A stretch of 6,235 nt of DNA from Candidatus Woesearchaeota archaeon. GTDB lineage: Archaea; Nanobdellota; Nanobdellia; Woesearchaeales; WAPJ01. The position numbers and the translations under genes were made by a program. Each line of letters starts with the position of its first letter. Position 1 is the stretch's first letter. The stretch is taken from contig WAPJ01000063.1 in assembly GCA_015520785.1 (NCBI GenBank), forward strand, positions 1-6,235, in the 5' to 3' direction. The notes beneath the pieces were generated by a model. That model was given only the letters and a program-made list of their open reading frames with translations, made no database searches and was not told the DNA's origin. Of the stretch, positions 1 through 4,266 are shown piece after piece.

Positions 1-24
1 CTATTAGAATTTGACAGTTTTAGA

Positions 25-112
25 TGGTGTCGGGAGAGGGATTCGAACCCTCGAACACTAGTGTGACAGGATCTTAAGTCCTGCGCCTTTGACCAGGCTC
101 GGCCACCCCCGC
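25..112 (-). tRNA. tRNA-Leu (anticodon UAA), CCA encoded
   Basis: Read on the minus strand this folds as a class II tRNA. The acceptor 5' strand is GCGGGGG, followed by a D-arm with GCC/GGC stem and archaeal-like loop GAGCCTGGTCAAA, then an anticodon stem CAGGA/TCCTG with loop CTTAAGA. The anticodon is UAA (complement of 74-76), decoding UUA and UUG leucine codons. A 14-nt long variable arm (53-66) and a T-arm GAGGG-TTCGAAT-CCCTC (36-52) follow. The 3' end has discriminator A and an encoded CCA (25-27). One oddity is that the 3' acceptor strand TCCCGAC leaves pairs 2-71 (C-A) and 3-70 (G-G) mismatched. The identity as Leu is firm; whether the molecule is fully functional is less certain. Confidence 0.93.
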
Positions 113-402
113 AAGAAGAGGGATGATACACCCTTATCCCTCTTAAAGGTTGAGGCTTCAAGCACTCTCTTTTTCTCTCCACCCTCTTCACTTCTTTCTT
201 TTTGGATGGTTTCTCAAGGACGCTTCTTCTCATGATGTGCATGCTGCTTCTTCTTGTGGGTTGTGTGGAGGGAATCTTTTGAGAAGAAGGTAAAGGTGGT
301 GTAGAATGAAGCGTTAAGCGCCTGAAGGGAGGGATGAGAAGAAGTGGAGAGGCTTGGGGATAATGGTGTGTGATGAGTGGAATGAAAAGATTTCCTCCCT
401 GC
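113..402. other. Intergenic stretch without a supported gene
   Basis: About 290 bp lies between the tRNA and the end of gap. On the minus strand it must hold the tRNA promoter (near 142-150) and the end of the gap transcript. A weak T-rich run just downstream of the gap stop (complement of about 382-393) could help termination. The rest is purine/pyrimidine-skewed sequence with many GAAGAAG/CTTCTTC words. I see no RNA gene, repeat array or coding region. The one long open minus-strand frame, from about 242, reads straight through the tRNA. Confidence 0.5.
142..150 (-). promoter_or_regulatory. Probable TATA box of the tRNA-Leu gene
   Basis: The minus strand reads ACCTTTAAGA here. The centre is about 34 nt upstream of the mature tRNA 5' end, so a start site about 26 nt downstream would give a 5' leader of roughly 8 nt for RNase P removal. 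The TTTAAG core resembles the other TATA boxes in this window. Confidence 0.4.
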
Positions 403-1410
403 TCATACACCCTTCGCGGCCATGTGGAGGATGACATCCACGAGCCGGTTACTATAGCCATACTCGTTATCATACCAGCTGAAGATCTTCACAATCCGTC
501 CTTCTGCGATGGTCATGCTCGCATCAATAATCGCCGAGTGGGGGTCACCAAGAATATCCGTGCTCACGAGTGGGTCTTCACGATACGCGACCACACCCTT
601 CAAGTGATACTGGCTCACGTTCCGTAAGAGCTCGTTCACTTCCTCACGAGTCACGTCGCGCTTGAGCACAGCGGTAATATCACTCAGACTCCCATCCGGC
701 GTGGGGACGCGGATCGCATGCCCATGCACCCTCCCCTGCAAGTGTGGGAGGACTTCCACAACGCTCTGCGCTGCCCCGCTCGTCGTGGGAACAATATTCA
801 CTGCTGCCGCGCGGCCGCGGCGGGGATCATGATGCGGCCCGTCCACGATCCGCTGGTCGGCCGTGTAACTATGCACCGTGCTAAAGAAGACCTGGTCAAC
901 ACCATAATTATCCTCCAAGACTTTCACGACCGGCGCAATACTATTCGTCGTACACGACGCGTTACTCACAATATAATGCTTCTCGGGATCATAGAGATGC
1001 TCGTTCACACCCTTCACAATCGTTAAATCCACACCGCCCTTTGATGGTGCGCTGAGCAGCACACGCTTCGCACCAGCCTGCAAATGAAGCGCGGCGAGCT
1101 CACGCGTCCTGAAACGCCCTGTGCTTTCAATCACAACATCCACGCCAGCCTCCCGCCAGGGGATGCGAGCAGGATCCTTCTCCTGCACGACGCGAATCTC
1201 ACGACCATCCACGCGAAGCACACCCTCATGAGCTTCTACGGGAGCCTGGAGGCGGCCGTGCACGCTATCATGCACGAGCAGGTATGCGAGAGAATCAACA
1301 GGAGTGAGATCATTCACCATGACCACTTCCACTGGCCAGCCGCGCTGGAGGATACTCCGCAAGACCATCCGTCCAATCCGGCCGAACCCATTAATACCAA
1401 TACGCACCAT
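403..1410 (-). CDS. gap: Glyceraldehyde-3-phosphate dehydrogenase, bacterial-type (class I), phosphorylating
   Basis: This cytosolic enzyme interconverts glyceraldehyde-3-phosphate and 1,3-bisphosphoglycerate with NAD(P) in glycolysis and gluconeogenesis. The 335 residues match the usual class I length. The Rossmann motif GFGRIG is at residues 8-13, and Asp34 in VNDLT is the residue that favours NAD by pairing with the adenosine ribose. The catalytic motif SNASCTTN gives nucleophile Cys153, and His180 is in STVHSYT. Class I landmarks RRGRAAA (197-203) and WYDNEYGYSNR (312-322) are intact. In the cofactor loop, Gly191-Pro192 replaces the Leu-Pro of the Bacillus enzyme; the retained Pro fits NAD use. 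Archaea generally use the unrelated-looking class II enzyme, so this gene points to transfer from bacteria or to a lineage such as DPANN. The start is supported by a GAGGTGA Shine-Dalgarno 7 nt upstream. The gene is divergent from the peroxiredoxin and appears monocistronic. Confidence 0.97.
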   Translation of the reverse strand: MVRIGINGFGRIGRMVLRSILQRGWPVEVVMVNDLTPVDSLAYLLVHDSVHGRLQAPVEAHEGVLRVDGREIRVVQEKDPARIPWREAGVDVVIESTGRFRTRELAALHLQAGAKRVLLSAPSKGGVDLTIVKGVNEHLYDPEKHYIVSNASCTTNSIAPVVKVLEDNYGVDQVFFSTVHSYTADQRIVDGPHHDPRRGRAAAVNIVPTTSGAAQSVVEVLPHLQGRVHGHAIRVPTPDGSLSDITAVLKRDVTREEVNELLRNVSQYHLKGVVAYREDPLVSTDILGDPHSAIIDASMTIAEGRIVKIFSWYDNEYGYSNRLVDVILHMAAKGV

Positions 1411-1417
1411 GCTACTC

Positions 1418-1424
1418 TCACCTC
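1418..1424 (-). promoter_or_regulatory. Shine-Dalgarno site of gap
   Basis: The minus strand reads GAGGTGA with a 7-nt spacer to the ATG at 1410. It matches the archaeal 16S rRNA 3' tail complement (GGAGGTGATC) and fixes the start of gap. Confidence 0.75.
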
Positions 1425-1449
1425 GAATCAGGCATCCATCCAGTATTAT

Positions 1450-1457
1450 CTTTTAAG
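1450..1457 (-). promoter_or_regulatory. Probable TATA box of gap
   Basis: The minus strand reads CTTAAAAG. With the usual 26-27 nt distance to the start site, transcription would begin near 1427, leaving a leader of about 17 nt that just contains the GAGGTGA ribosome site. Spacing and sequence agree with the other promoters seen here. Confidence 0.5.
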
Positions 1458-1503
1458 CATCATCCTCTCACTCGCGAGGCGTTACACTCCTGCTACCGAA
1501 GGG

Positions 1504-1511
1504 CTCTTAAG
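1504..1511 (+). promoter_or_regulatory. Possible TATA box of the peroxiredoxin gene
   Basis: CTCTTAAG lies inside the near-palindrome GGGCTCTTAAGCCCC. A start about 26 nt downstream (near 1534) would give a 28-nt leader holding the AGGAG site at 1550-1554 ahead of ATG 1562. A competing box, AAATTAAT at 1568-1575, would instead suit a start codon at 1625. Confidence 0.4.
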
Positions 1512-1548
1512 CCCCTCGCTTCTCCCTGCTCTTCTGCTTCTCTACGCT

Positions 1549-1554
1549 GAGGAG
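1549..1554 (+). promoter_or_regulatory. Shine-Dalgarno site for the upstream peroxiredoxin start
   Basis: GAGGAG sits 7 nt before ATG 1562 and supports that start. A second site, GGTGAT at 1613-1618, lies 6 nt before ATG 1625 and looks more like the GGTGA-type sites of the other genes in this window, so the start remains undecided. Confidence 0.5.
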
Positions 1555-1561
1555 AAAAAGT

Positions 1562-2281
1562 ATGCTGAAATTAATTCGTGTGAAGCACATGTCTAATAAA
1601 AACAACGATATGGGTGATGTCCGTATGGAAGAGAAACGTATGCCACTGCTTGGCGATGCCTTCCCGCAGATGACCGTGCAGACAACGCATGGCCGGCTGA
1701 ACCTGCCAGACCATTATCATGGCAAGTGGTGGGTGCTCTTCAGCCATCCCGCAGACTTCACACCCGTCTGTACCACGGAGTTCATCGCCTTCCAGAAGCG
1801 GAAGGACGAGTTTGACAAGCTCAATACAGAACTCATCGGCCTGAGCATGGACCAAGTGTTTAGCCATCTCAAATGGGAGGAGTGGATCAAGGAGAAGACG
1901 GGTGTTGAGATTACCTTCCCCATCATCGCAGACACTGGCGCTGTTGCCGAGGCACTCGGCCTCATCCATCCCGGCAAGGGGACGAACACCGTGCGAGCCG
2001 TCTTCATCATGGATCCCGAAGGGAAGGTACGCTTAATCCTCTACTATCCCCAGGAGATCGGGAGGAATATTGATGAGATCCTCCGTGCGTTGAAAGCCCT
2101 GCAGACGAGTGATGCCGAGAACGTAGCATTGCCAGCAGGATGGCCTGAGAATGAGCTGATCAGGGATGCGAAGATCATCCCCCCGCCTACAAGCGTAAAG
2201 GAGAAGCAGGAACGCCTTGAGAAGAAGGAGAAGGGCGAGATAGACTGTTACGACTGGTGGTTCTGCTACAGGAAGGCATGA
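1562..2281 (+). CDS. Peroxiredoxin, archaeal Prx6-type (thioredoxin-like fold)
   Basis: This thiol peroxidase reduces hydrogen peroxide and organic hydroperoxides in the cytosol. In 1562-start numbering, the peroxidatic motif PxxxTxxC is HPADFTPVC with Cys70, and the activating Arg145 is in TVRAVFIMD. The C-terminal arm ends in a CYDWWFC motif with Cys229 and Cys235. This motif and its six-residue spacing match the Aeropyrum pernix thioredoxin peroxidase, where the first of the pair resolves the disulfide. WPENELI (194-200) and the PPP near 207-209 are also family features. The start is ambiguous. ATG 1562 has GAGGAG at 7 nt and gives 239 residues. ATG 1625 has GGTGAT at 6 nt and gives 218 residues, beginning close to where relatives begin (about 216 residues in Pyrococcus). 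The extra 21 residues are AT-rich and not obviously part of the fold. A T-rich tract follows the stop. Confidence 0.95.
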   Translation: MLKLIRVKHMSNKNNDMGDVRMEEKRMPLLGDAFPQMTVQTTHGRLNLPDHYHGKWWVLFSHPADFTPVCTTEFIAFQKRKDEFDKLNTELIGLSMDQVFSHLKWEEWIKEKTGVEITFPIIADTGAVAEALGLIHPGKGTNTVRAVFIMDPEGKVRLILYYPQEIGRNIDEILRALKALQTSDAENVALPAGWPENELIRDAKIIPPPTSVKEKQERLEKKEKGEIDCYDWWFCYRKA

Positions 2282-2298
2282 GCATCCCCGCTAAAACA

Positions 2299-2313
2299 TT
2301 TCTTTTTTTCTTC
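2299..2313 (+). terminator. T-rich terminator after the peroxiredoxin gene
   Basis: TTTCTTTTTTTCTTC starts 17 bp after the stop codon. Archaeal RNA polymerase terminates at such oligo-T tracts without needing a hairpin. Its presence, together with the TATA box at 2353, argues that the next gene is transcribed separately. Confidence 0.55.
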
Positions 2314-2352
2314 ACTGAGAGAGGAATATTCTTCCTTCTCCCTGTGATAATC

Positions 2353-2360
2353 CTTATAAG
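2353..2360 (+). promoter_or_regulatory. TATA box for a leaderless transcript (first LysM-like gene)
   Basis: CTTATAAG is centred 26.5 bp before ATG 2383, the distance expected between a TATA box and the transcription start in archaea. The mRNA should therefore begin at or next to the ATG. This decides the start codon in favour of 2383 over the upstream in-frame ATGs. Confidence 0.65.
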
Positions 2361-2382
2361 GCAGGGTATGGTCTTTTATCTT

Positions 2383-2838
2383 ATGGGCCTTGAAGAACGG
2401 CTTGAGACTGTTCGCCGGCGGCTGGCTCATTCAGCAGAAGTCGCGCTCTTCACGCTTGCCGCTCTCGGCGCTGGAGTCACATTGTACGGAGCGCTCTCGC
2501 CTGGCTCATCAACACGAGCGACGTATGAATCTTTTGCACGGAGGAATATTCAACTCTGCCAGGAGCAGATGCCTCCCGGCGAGACCCTCTGGGGATTGAC
2601 GCAGAAAGCACTTGCGCACGTGCCTCCCCGCCTTACGATTCTCGGTGACGTGCATCGGAGTCCCTTCAACTTCGCGAGCAGGTATCCTCAGCTCGTCGCA
2701 GAGTATAATCATGTTGATCCAACACGCATGCAGGCGGGCAGGGTGTATTGGCTTCCCACGCCACGGTATGGGATTGACGATCCAGTCAAGCCAGGCTGCG
2801 TGCCGGGGGATGCCCCTTTCCATGCTCAGAATGAGTGA
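2383..2838 (+). CDS. Single-pass membrane protein with LysM-like outer domain (paralogue 1)
   Basis: No gene name is recognised. The 151 residues have a short basic N-terminus (MGLEERLETVRRR), one hydrophobic helix at about 18-38, then an outer domain; the positive-inside rule places the C-terminus outside. Residues 66-125 fit a LysM pattern: GETLW, a helix with ALAHV, LVAEYN around Asn109, and a closing AGRVYWLP. LysM domains bind N-acetylglucosamine-containing glycans in other systems; the ligand here is unknown. Cys59 and Cys139 are also present in the paralogue at 2986 and could form a disulfide. The tail carries PGCVPGDAP, likewise conserved. The start at 2383 is chosen because the TATA box lies at leaderless distance and both paralogues begin MGLE. 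An in-frame extension to 2257 or 2278 overlaps the peroxiredoxin end, but would cross a terminator and a promoter. Confidence 0.75.
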   Translation: MGLEERLETVRRRLAHSAEVALFTLAALGAGVTLYGALSPGSSTRATYESFARRNIQLCQEQMPPGETLWGLTQKALAHVPPRLTILGDVHRSPFNFASRYPQLVAEYNHVDPTRMQAGRVYWLPTPRYGIDDPVKPGCVPGDAPFHAQNE

Positions 2839-2873
2839 GCCTTTCTTCTTCCTTATGAGGCTCTTTTTCTTCT
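2837..2873 (+). terminator. Hairpin plus T-tract after the first LysM-like gene
   Basis: GAGCC (2837-2841) pairs with GGCTC (2859-2863) around a 17-nt pyrimidine-rich loop, followed directly by TTTTTCTTCT. Both the stem and the T-rich run are positioned just after the stop codon. The T tract alone could suffice in an archaeon. Confidence 0.5.
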
Positions 2874-2883
2874 AAAAACATAT

Positions 2884-2897
2884 TTTCCATATGGAAA
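2884..2897. promoter_or_regulatory. Perfect 14-bp palindrome, candidate operator
   Basis: TTTCCATATGGAAA is a perfect inverted repeat about 70 bp upstream of the TATA box of the second LysM-like gene. It shares the half-site TTTCCA/TGGAAA with the 16-bp palindrome at 4178-4193, which suggests a common DNA-binding protein. The binding protein is not identified. Confidence 0.4.
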
Positions 2898-2901
2898 TCC
2901 C

Positions 2902-2936
2902 CACTGAAAATATTTTTCAAATATTCTCACTGAAAA
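2902..2936. repeat. Direct repeat CACTGAAAA (two copies) upstream of the second LysM-like promoter
   Basis: Copies lie at 2902-2910 and 2928-2936, with starts 26 bp apart, in AT-rich sequence 20-60 bp upstream of the TATA box. The spacing is about two and a half helical turns. It could be a regulator site or chance within low-complexity AT-rich DNA. Confidence 0.3.
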
Positions 2937-2955
2937 GTAGTTATTTTTAGAAAGG

Positions 2956-2963
2956 TTTTTAAG
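2956..2963 (+). promoter_or_regulatory. TATA box for a leaderless transcript (second LysM-like gene)
   Basis: TTTTTAAG, preceded by the purine-rich AGAAAGG (a plausible TFB recognition element), is centred 26.5 bp before ATG 2986. This is exactly the same distance as at the first paralogue, so a leaderless mRNA is expected. Confidence 0.6.
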
Positions 2964-2985
2964 CAAGCATTCCTTTCCAGATGGT

Positions 2986-3444
2986 ATGGGTCTTGAAAAT
3001 ATTCTCCAGCGTCTCCGCAGGGTTGATCCTGACACGATCCTCGCAGCGGTTGCCGCAGCAGTCTTCGCGATTGGCGTTCCAGCCTATCTCGCCCGGCAAC
3101 CATCAGAAATGAAAAGAATGGAGGATTTCGCTAATCGGCATCTTATCGTCTGTCCAATGGGTGAGGGTGAAAAAGTAAAGCGTGGGGATACGCTTACAGG
3201 CTATGTTGCAGAAGCACTCCGTGAAGCTGGCATAACACCTGTCAGGAGGGAGGGAAAGACGTTCACTGCACCTCCTCCTTTTTATTCCGTCTATACGGGC
3301 GGTCTCTCCATACTGAATAACCTCTCCTCACCAGAAGCGCTCCGGGAGGGAACAAGAATTTACCGTCCCTATCCTAAGCCAGAGGATGGGAGGATACCAC
3401 CAGGCTGTCTGCCGGGGAGCGCTCCATTAGAATACATCAGATAG
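2986..3444 (+). CDS. Single-pass membrane protein with LysM-like outer domain (paralogue 2)
   Basis: This 152-residue relative of the protein at 2383 has the same plan. It has an N-terminal MGLE and a basic RLRR segment, a hydrophobic helix at about 18-36 (inside-to-outside by charge), and a LysM-like outer domain at about 67-128. The LysM features are GDTLTGYVAEAL, then LSILNNLSSPEAL with Asn111, closing with GTRIYRPYP. The conserved pair is Cys56 and Cys141, the latter in PPGCLPGSAP; compare PGCVPGDAP in the paralogue. Overall identity is low, confined to the start, the sequence around the first Cys (F.R.....C), the LysM landmarks and the tail, so the duplication is old. The role is unknown; attachment to an envelope glycan is a reasonable guess. 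The gene has its own promoter and converges on the eL41 gene, with a 42-bp gap between stops. Confidence 0.78.
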   Translation: MGLENILQRLRRVDPDTILAAVAAAVFAIGVPAYLARQPSEMKRMEDFANRHLIVCPMGEGEKVKRGDTLTGYVAEALREAGITPVRREGKTFTAPPPFYSVYTGGLSILNNLSSPEALREGTRIYRPYPKPEDGRIPPGCLPGSAPLEYIR

Positions 3445-3451
3445 AAGGAGA

Positions 3452-3477
3452 GAGGGTCCGAGAAGACGAAAACCCTC
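3452..3477. terminator. Hairpin between convergent genes, possible shared terminator
   Basis: GAGGGT (3452-3457) and ACCCTC (3472-3477) can pair around a 14-nt loop, in the 42 bp between the second LysM-like gene and eL41. Neither side has a strong T-run; the minus strand has TTTT in the loop and a pyrimidine-rich TCTCCTTCT after the stem. Location is the best argument for a bidirectional terminator. Confidence 0.35.
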
Positions 3478-3486
3478 ATGCTCAGC

Positions 3487-3594
3487 CTAGCGTGCACGCA
3501 TGCGCTTCATGCGCTTTAAGCGGCGCATTTTCTTCTTCTGCCACTTCCAGCGCATCTGCCATTTCTTCTTCCAGCGGCGTGAGGAACGCTTCAT
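3487..3594 (-). CDS. rpl41e: Large-subunit ribosomal protein eL41 (L41e)
   Basis: This 35-residue, extremely basic peptide (mostly Lys, Arg, Trp and Met) is of a size gene callers usually miss. Its C-terminal 22 residues, from Met14, align with eukaryotic and archaeal eL41: KKMRRLKR (residues 21-28) is nearly identical to the KKRMRRLKRKRRK core of the family, and the preceding MRWKWQ matches its MRAKWR start. eL41 is a single helix at the interface of the two ribosomal subunits. The first 13 residues (MKRSSRRWKKKWQ) are extra compared with the usual 25-residue protein. The start at 3594 is preferred to Met14 because a TATA box is centred 27-28 nt upstream, giving a leaderless mRNA. The AGGAG next to the ATG is too close (1 nt) to act as a normal ribosome site. 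It lies 24 bp downstream of the Lrp-type gene. Confidence 0.82.
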   Translation of the reverse strand: MKRSSRRWKKKWQMRWKWQKKKMRRLKRMKRMRAR

Positions 3595-3616
3595 ACTCCT
3601 TGGCCCCCACACACTC

Positions 3617-3626
3617 CTTTAAAAAG
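3617..3626 (-). promoter_or_regulatory. TATA box of eL41, overlapping the upstream stop codon
   Basis: The minus strand reads CTTTTTAAAG, centred 27.5 nt before ATG 3594. The TTTTTAA includes the TAA stop of the Lrp/AsnC gene, so promoter and stop codon share bases. The distance predicts a leaderless eL41 mRNA independent of the upstream gene. Confidence 0.55.
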
Positions 3627-4101
3627 ATGCTGGTTGGTCGGCATAATACAGTGGGACGAGCTCCTTACTACTAAAGAAATGCTCCCGTAAGACTTCCTCA
3701 ACCGTATAGAGGACATCCACACGCTCCGCGCCATGCGTGAGGAGTGCTTCGCGAAAGGCTTCAACATCCCGCATCTCCCGGAAGAAAGCCTCAACAAGCA
3801 AGTCGTACTCACCATTCACCCGTTGCACGAGGTTCACCCAGATCTGCCTTCGCACTTCCTGCAATACTTCATCCTTCCGTCCCGGCTCCGCCTTAACAAG
3901 CACCATGGTGCGGAGCGTGAAGCCGAGCTTCCGCACGTCCAACAGCACGGTGAAGCGCTGCACGACATGCCGCTTGAATGCTTGCAGCTTATCATACAGC
4001 GTGCTTACGGGCACGCCCGTCTGCCTGCTCAGCTTTGTCAGACTCTCCCGCGCATTCTCACGCAATGATGCGAGCACGACCAAGTCCTTCTCCCCCAGCA
4101 T
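3619..4101 (-). CDS. Lrp/AsnC-family transcriptional regulator
   Basis: This 160-residue protein has the standard two-domain plan. An N-terminal helix-turn-helix (about residues 4-45: EKDLVVLASLRENARESLTKLSRQTGVPVSTLYDKL in part) is followed by a linker strand and a RAM effector-binding domain at about 65-138. That domain has the typical VLVKAEPGR strand and the NGEYDLLVEAF signature (96-106). Family members form dimers to octamers, sense amino acids or other small molecules, and repress or activate nearby genes, often including their own. The final 20 residues (ending DQPASF) extend past the RAM fold. The start is well supported by a GGAGGTGAT ribosome site with a 6-nt spacer. It faces a divergent operon across a region holding a 16-bp palindrome, so that operon and itself are candidate targets. 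The effector cannot be deduced. Confidence 0.9.
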   Translation of the reverse strand: MLGEKDLVVLASLRENARESLTKLSRQTGVPVSTLYDKLQAFKRHVVQRFTVLLDVRKLGFTLRTMVLVKAEPGRKDEVLQEVRRQIWVNLVQRVNGEYDLLVEAFFREMRDVEAFREALLTHGAERVDVLYTVEEVLREHFFSSKELVPLYYADQPASF

Positions 4102-4107
4102 GCCACC

Positions 4108-4116
4108 ATCACCTCC
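4108..4116 (-). promoter_or_regulatory. Full-length Shine-Dalgarno site of the Lrp/AsnC gene
   Basis: The minus strand reads GGAGGTGAT, a nine-base complement to the archaeal 16S rRNA tail, with a 6-nt spacer to ATG 4101. It is the strongest ribosome site in the window. Confidence 0.8.
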
Positions 4117-4152
4117 TCATATTTTTCTTATTCCTCATGGGGCGTTCATCCT

Positions 4153-4160
4153 GCTTAACC
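4153..4160 (-). promoter_or_regulatory. Possible TATA box of the Lrp/AsnC gene
   Basis: The minus strand reads GGTTAAGC. A start site about 26 nt downstream (near 4130) gives a leader of about 29 nt that contains the ribosome site. The AT-rich AAAAATAT nearer the gene is too close to serve, since initiation would fall inside the coding region. Confidence 0.35.
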
Positions 4161-4177
4161 CTACCGTCCCACACGCT

Positions 4178-4193
4178 TTTTCCACGTGGAAAA
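4178..4193. promoter_or_regulatory. Perfect 16-bp palindrome, candidate operator in the divergent region
   Basis: TTTTCCACGTGGAAAA is a perfect inverted repeat between the Lrp/AsnC gene and the winged-helix operon. It lies about 29 bp upstream of the probable TATA box of the former and 34 bp upstream of that of the latter, so a bound protein could affect both. It shares the TTTCCA/TGGAAA arms with 2884-2897. The neighbouring Lrp-type or winged-helix protein is the obvious candidate ligand, but nothing in the sequence settles which. Confidence 0.5.
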
Positions 4194-4215
4194 CAATCAG
4201 CCAAACCCTCCTGGC

Positions 4216-4223
4216 GAATATAC
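4216..4223 (+). promoter_or_regulatory. Possible TATA box of the winged-helix operon
   Basis: GAATATAC would place the transcription start near 4246 and a leader of about 20 nt before ATG 4267. That leader has no clear Shine-Dalgarno site and contains a lone TTTTCCA half-site at 4247-4252, so the assignment is tentative. Confidence 0.3.
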
Positions 4224-4266
4224 CTTTTCCCACCCTACTCTCTACTTTTCCATTCGCATCCGCTGT

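Noticed and set aside
1..242. Lys/Arg-rich open frame on the minus strand beginning near 242
   Set aside because: It reads through the whole tRNA-Leu gene and off the window edge, with no ribosome site; being open there is chance.
1084..1596. 170-residue plus-strand open frame antisense to gap
   Set aside because: Low-complexity His/Leu-rich translation, opposite a secure enzyme gene and spanning its promoter.
2257..2382. In-frame upstream extension of the first LysM-like gene, with an ATG at 2278 overlapping the peroxiredoxin stop as ATGA
   Set aside because: The extension crosses a T-rich terminator and a TATA box placed exactly for ATG 2383, and the paralogue starts with the same MGLE and has no such extension.
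2321..2551. GAGGAATATTC occurring at 2321-2331 and 2541-2551, with a partial third copy at 2062-2071
   Set aside because: Two of the three copies lie in coding sequence where they encode Arg-Asn-Ile, and there is no consistent placement, so it is probably coincidence.
3492..3674. 60-residue plus-strand open frame rich in Ser and Ala
   Set aside because: It is the complement of the Lys/Arg-rich eL41 codons and overlaps two supported minus-strand genes.
4119..4126. AT-rich AAAAATAT on the minus strand as a TATA box for the Lrp-type gene
   Set aside because: The transcription start would fall inside the coding region and the strong ribosome site would be left out of the mRNA.
4186..4266. GTG start extending the winged-helix gene by 27 residues
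   Set aside because: The GTG lies in the middle of the palindrome, has no ribosome site, and the encoded residues are not like a folded segment; ATG 4267 begins just before the winged helix.
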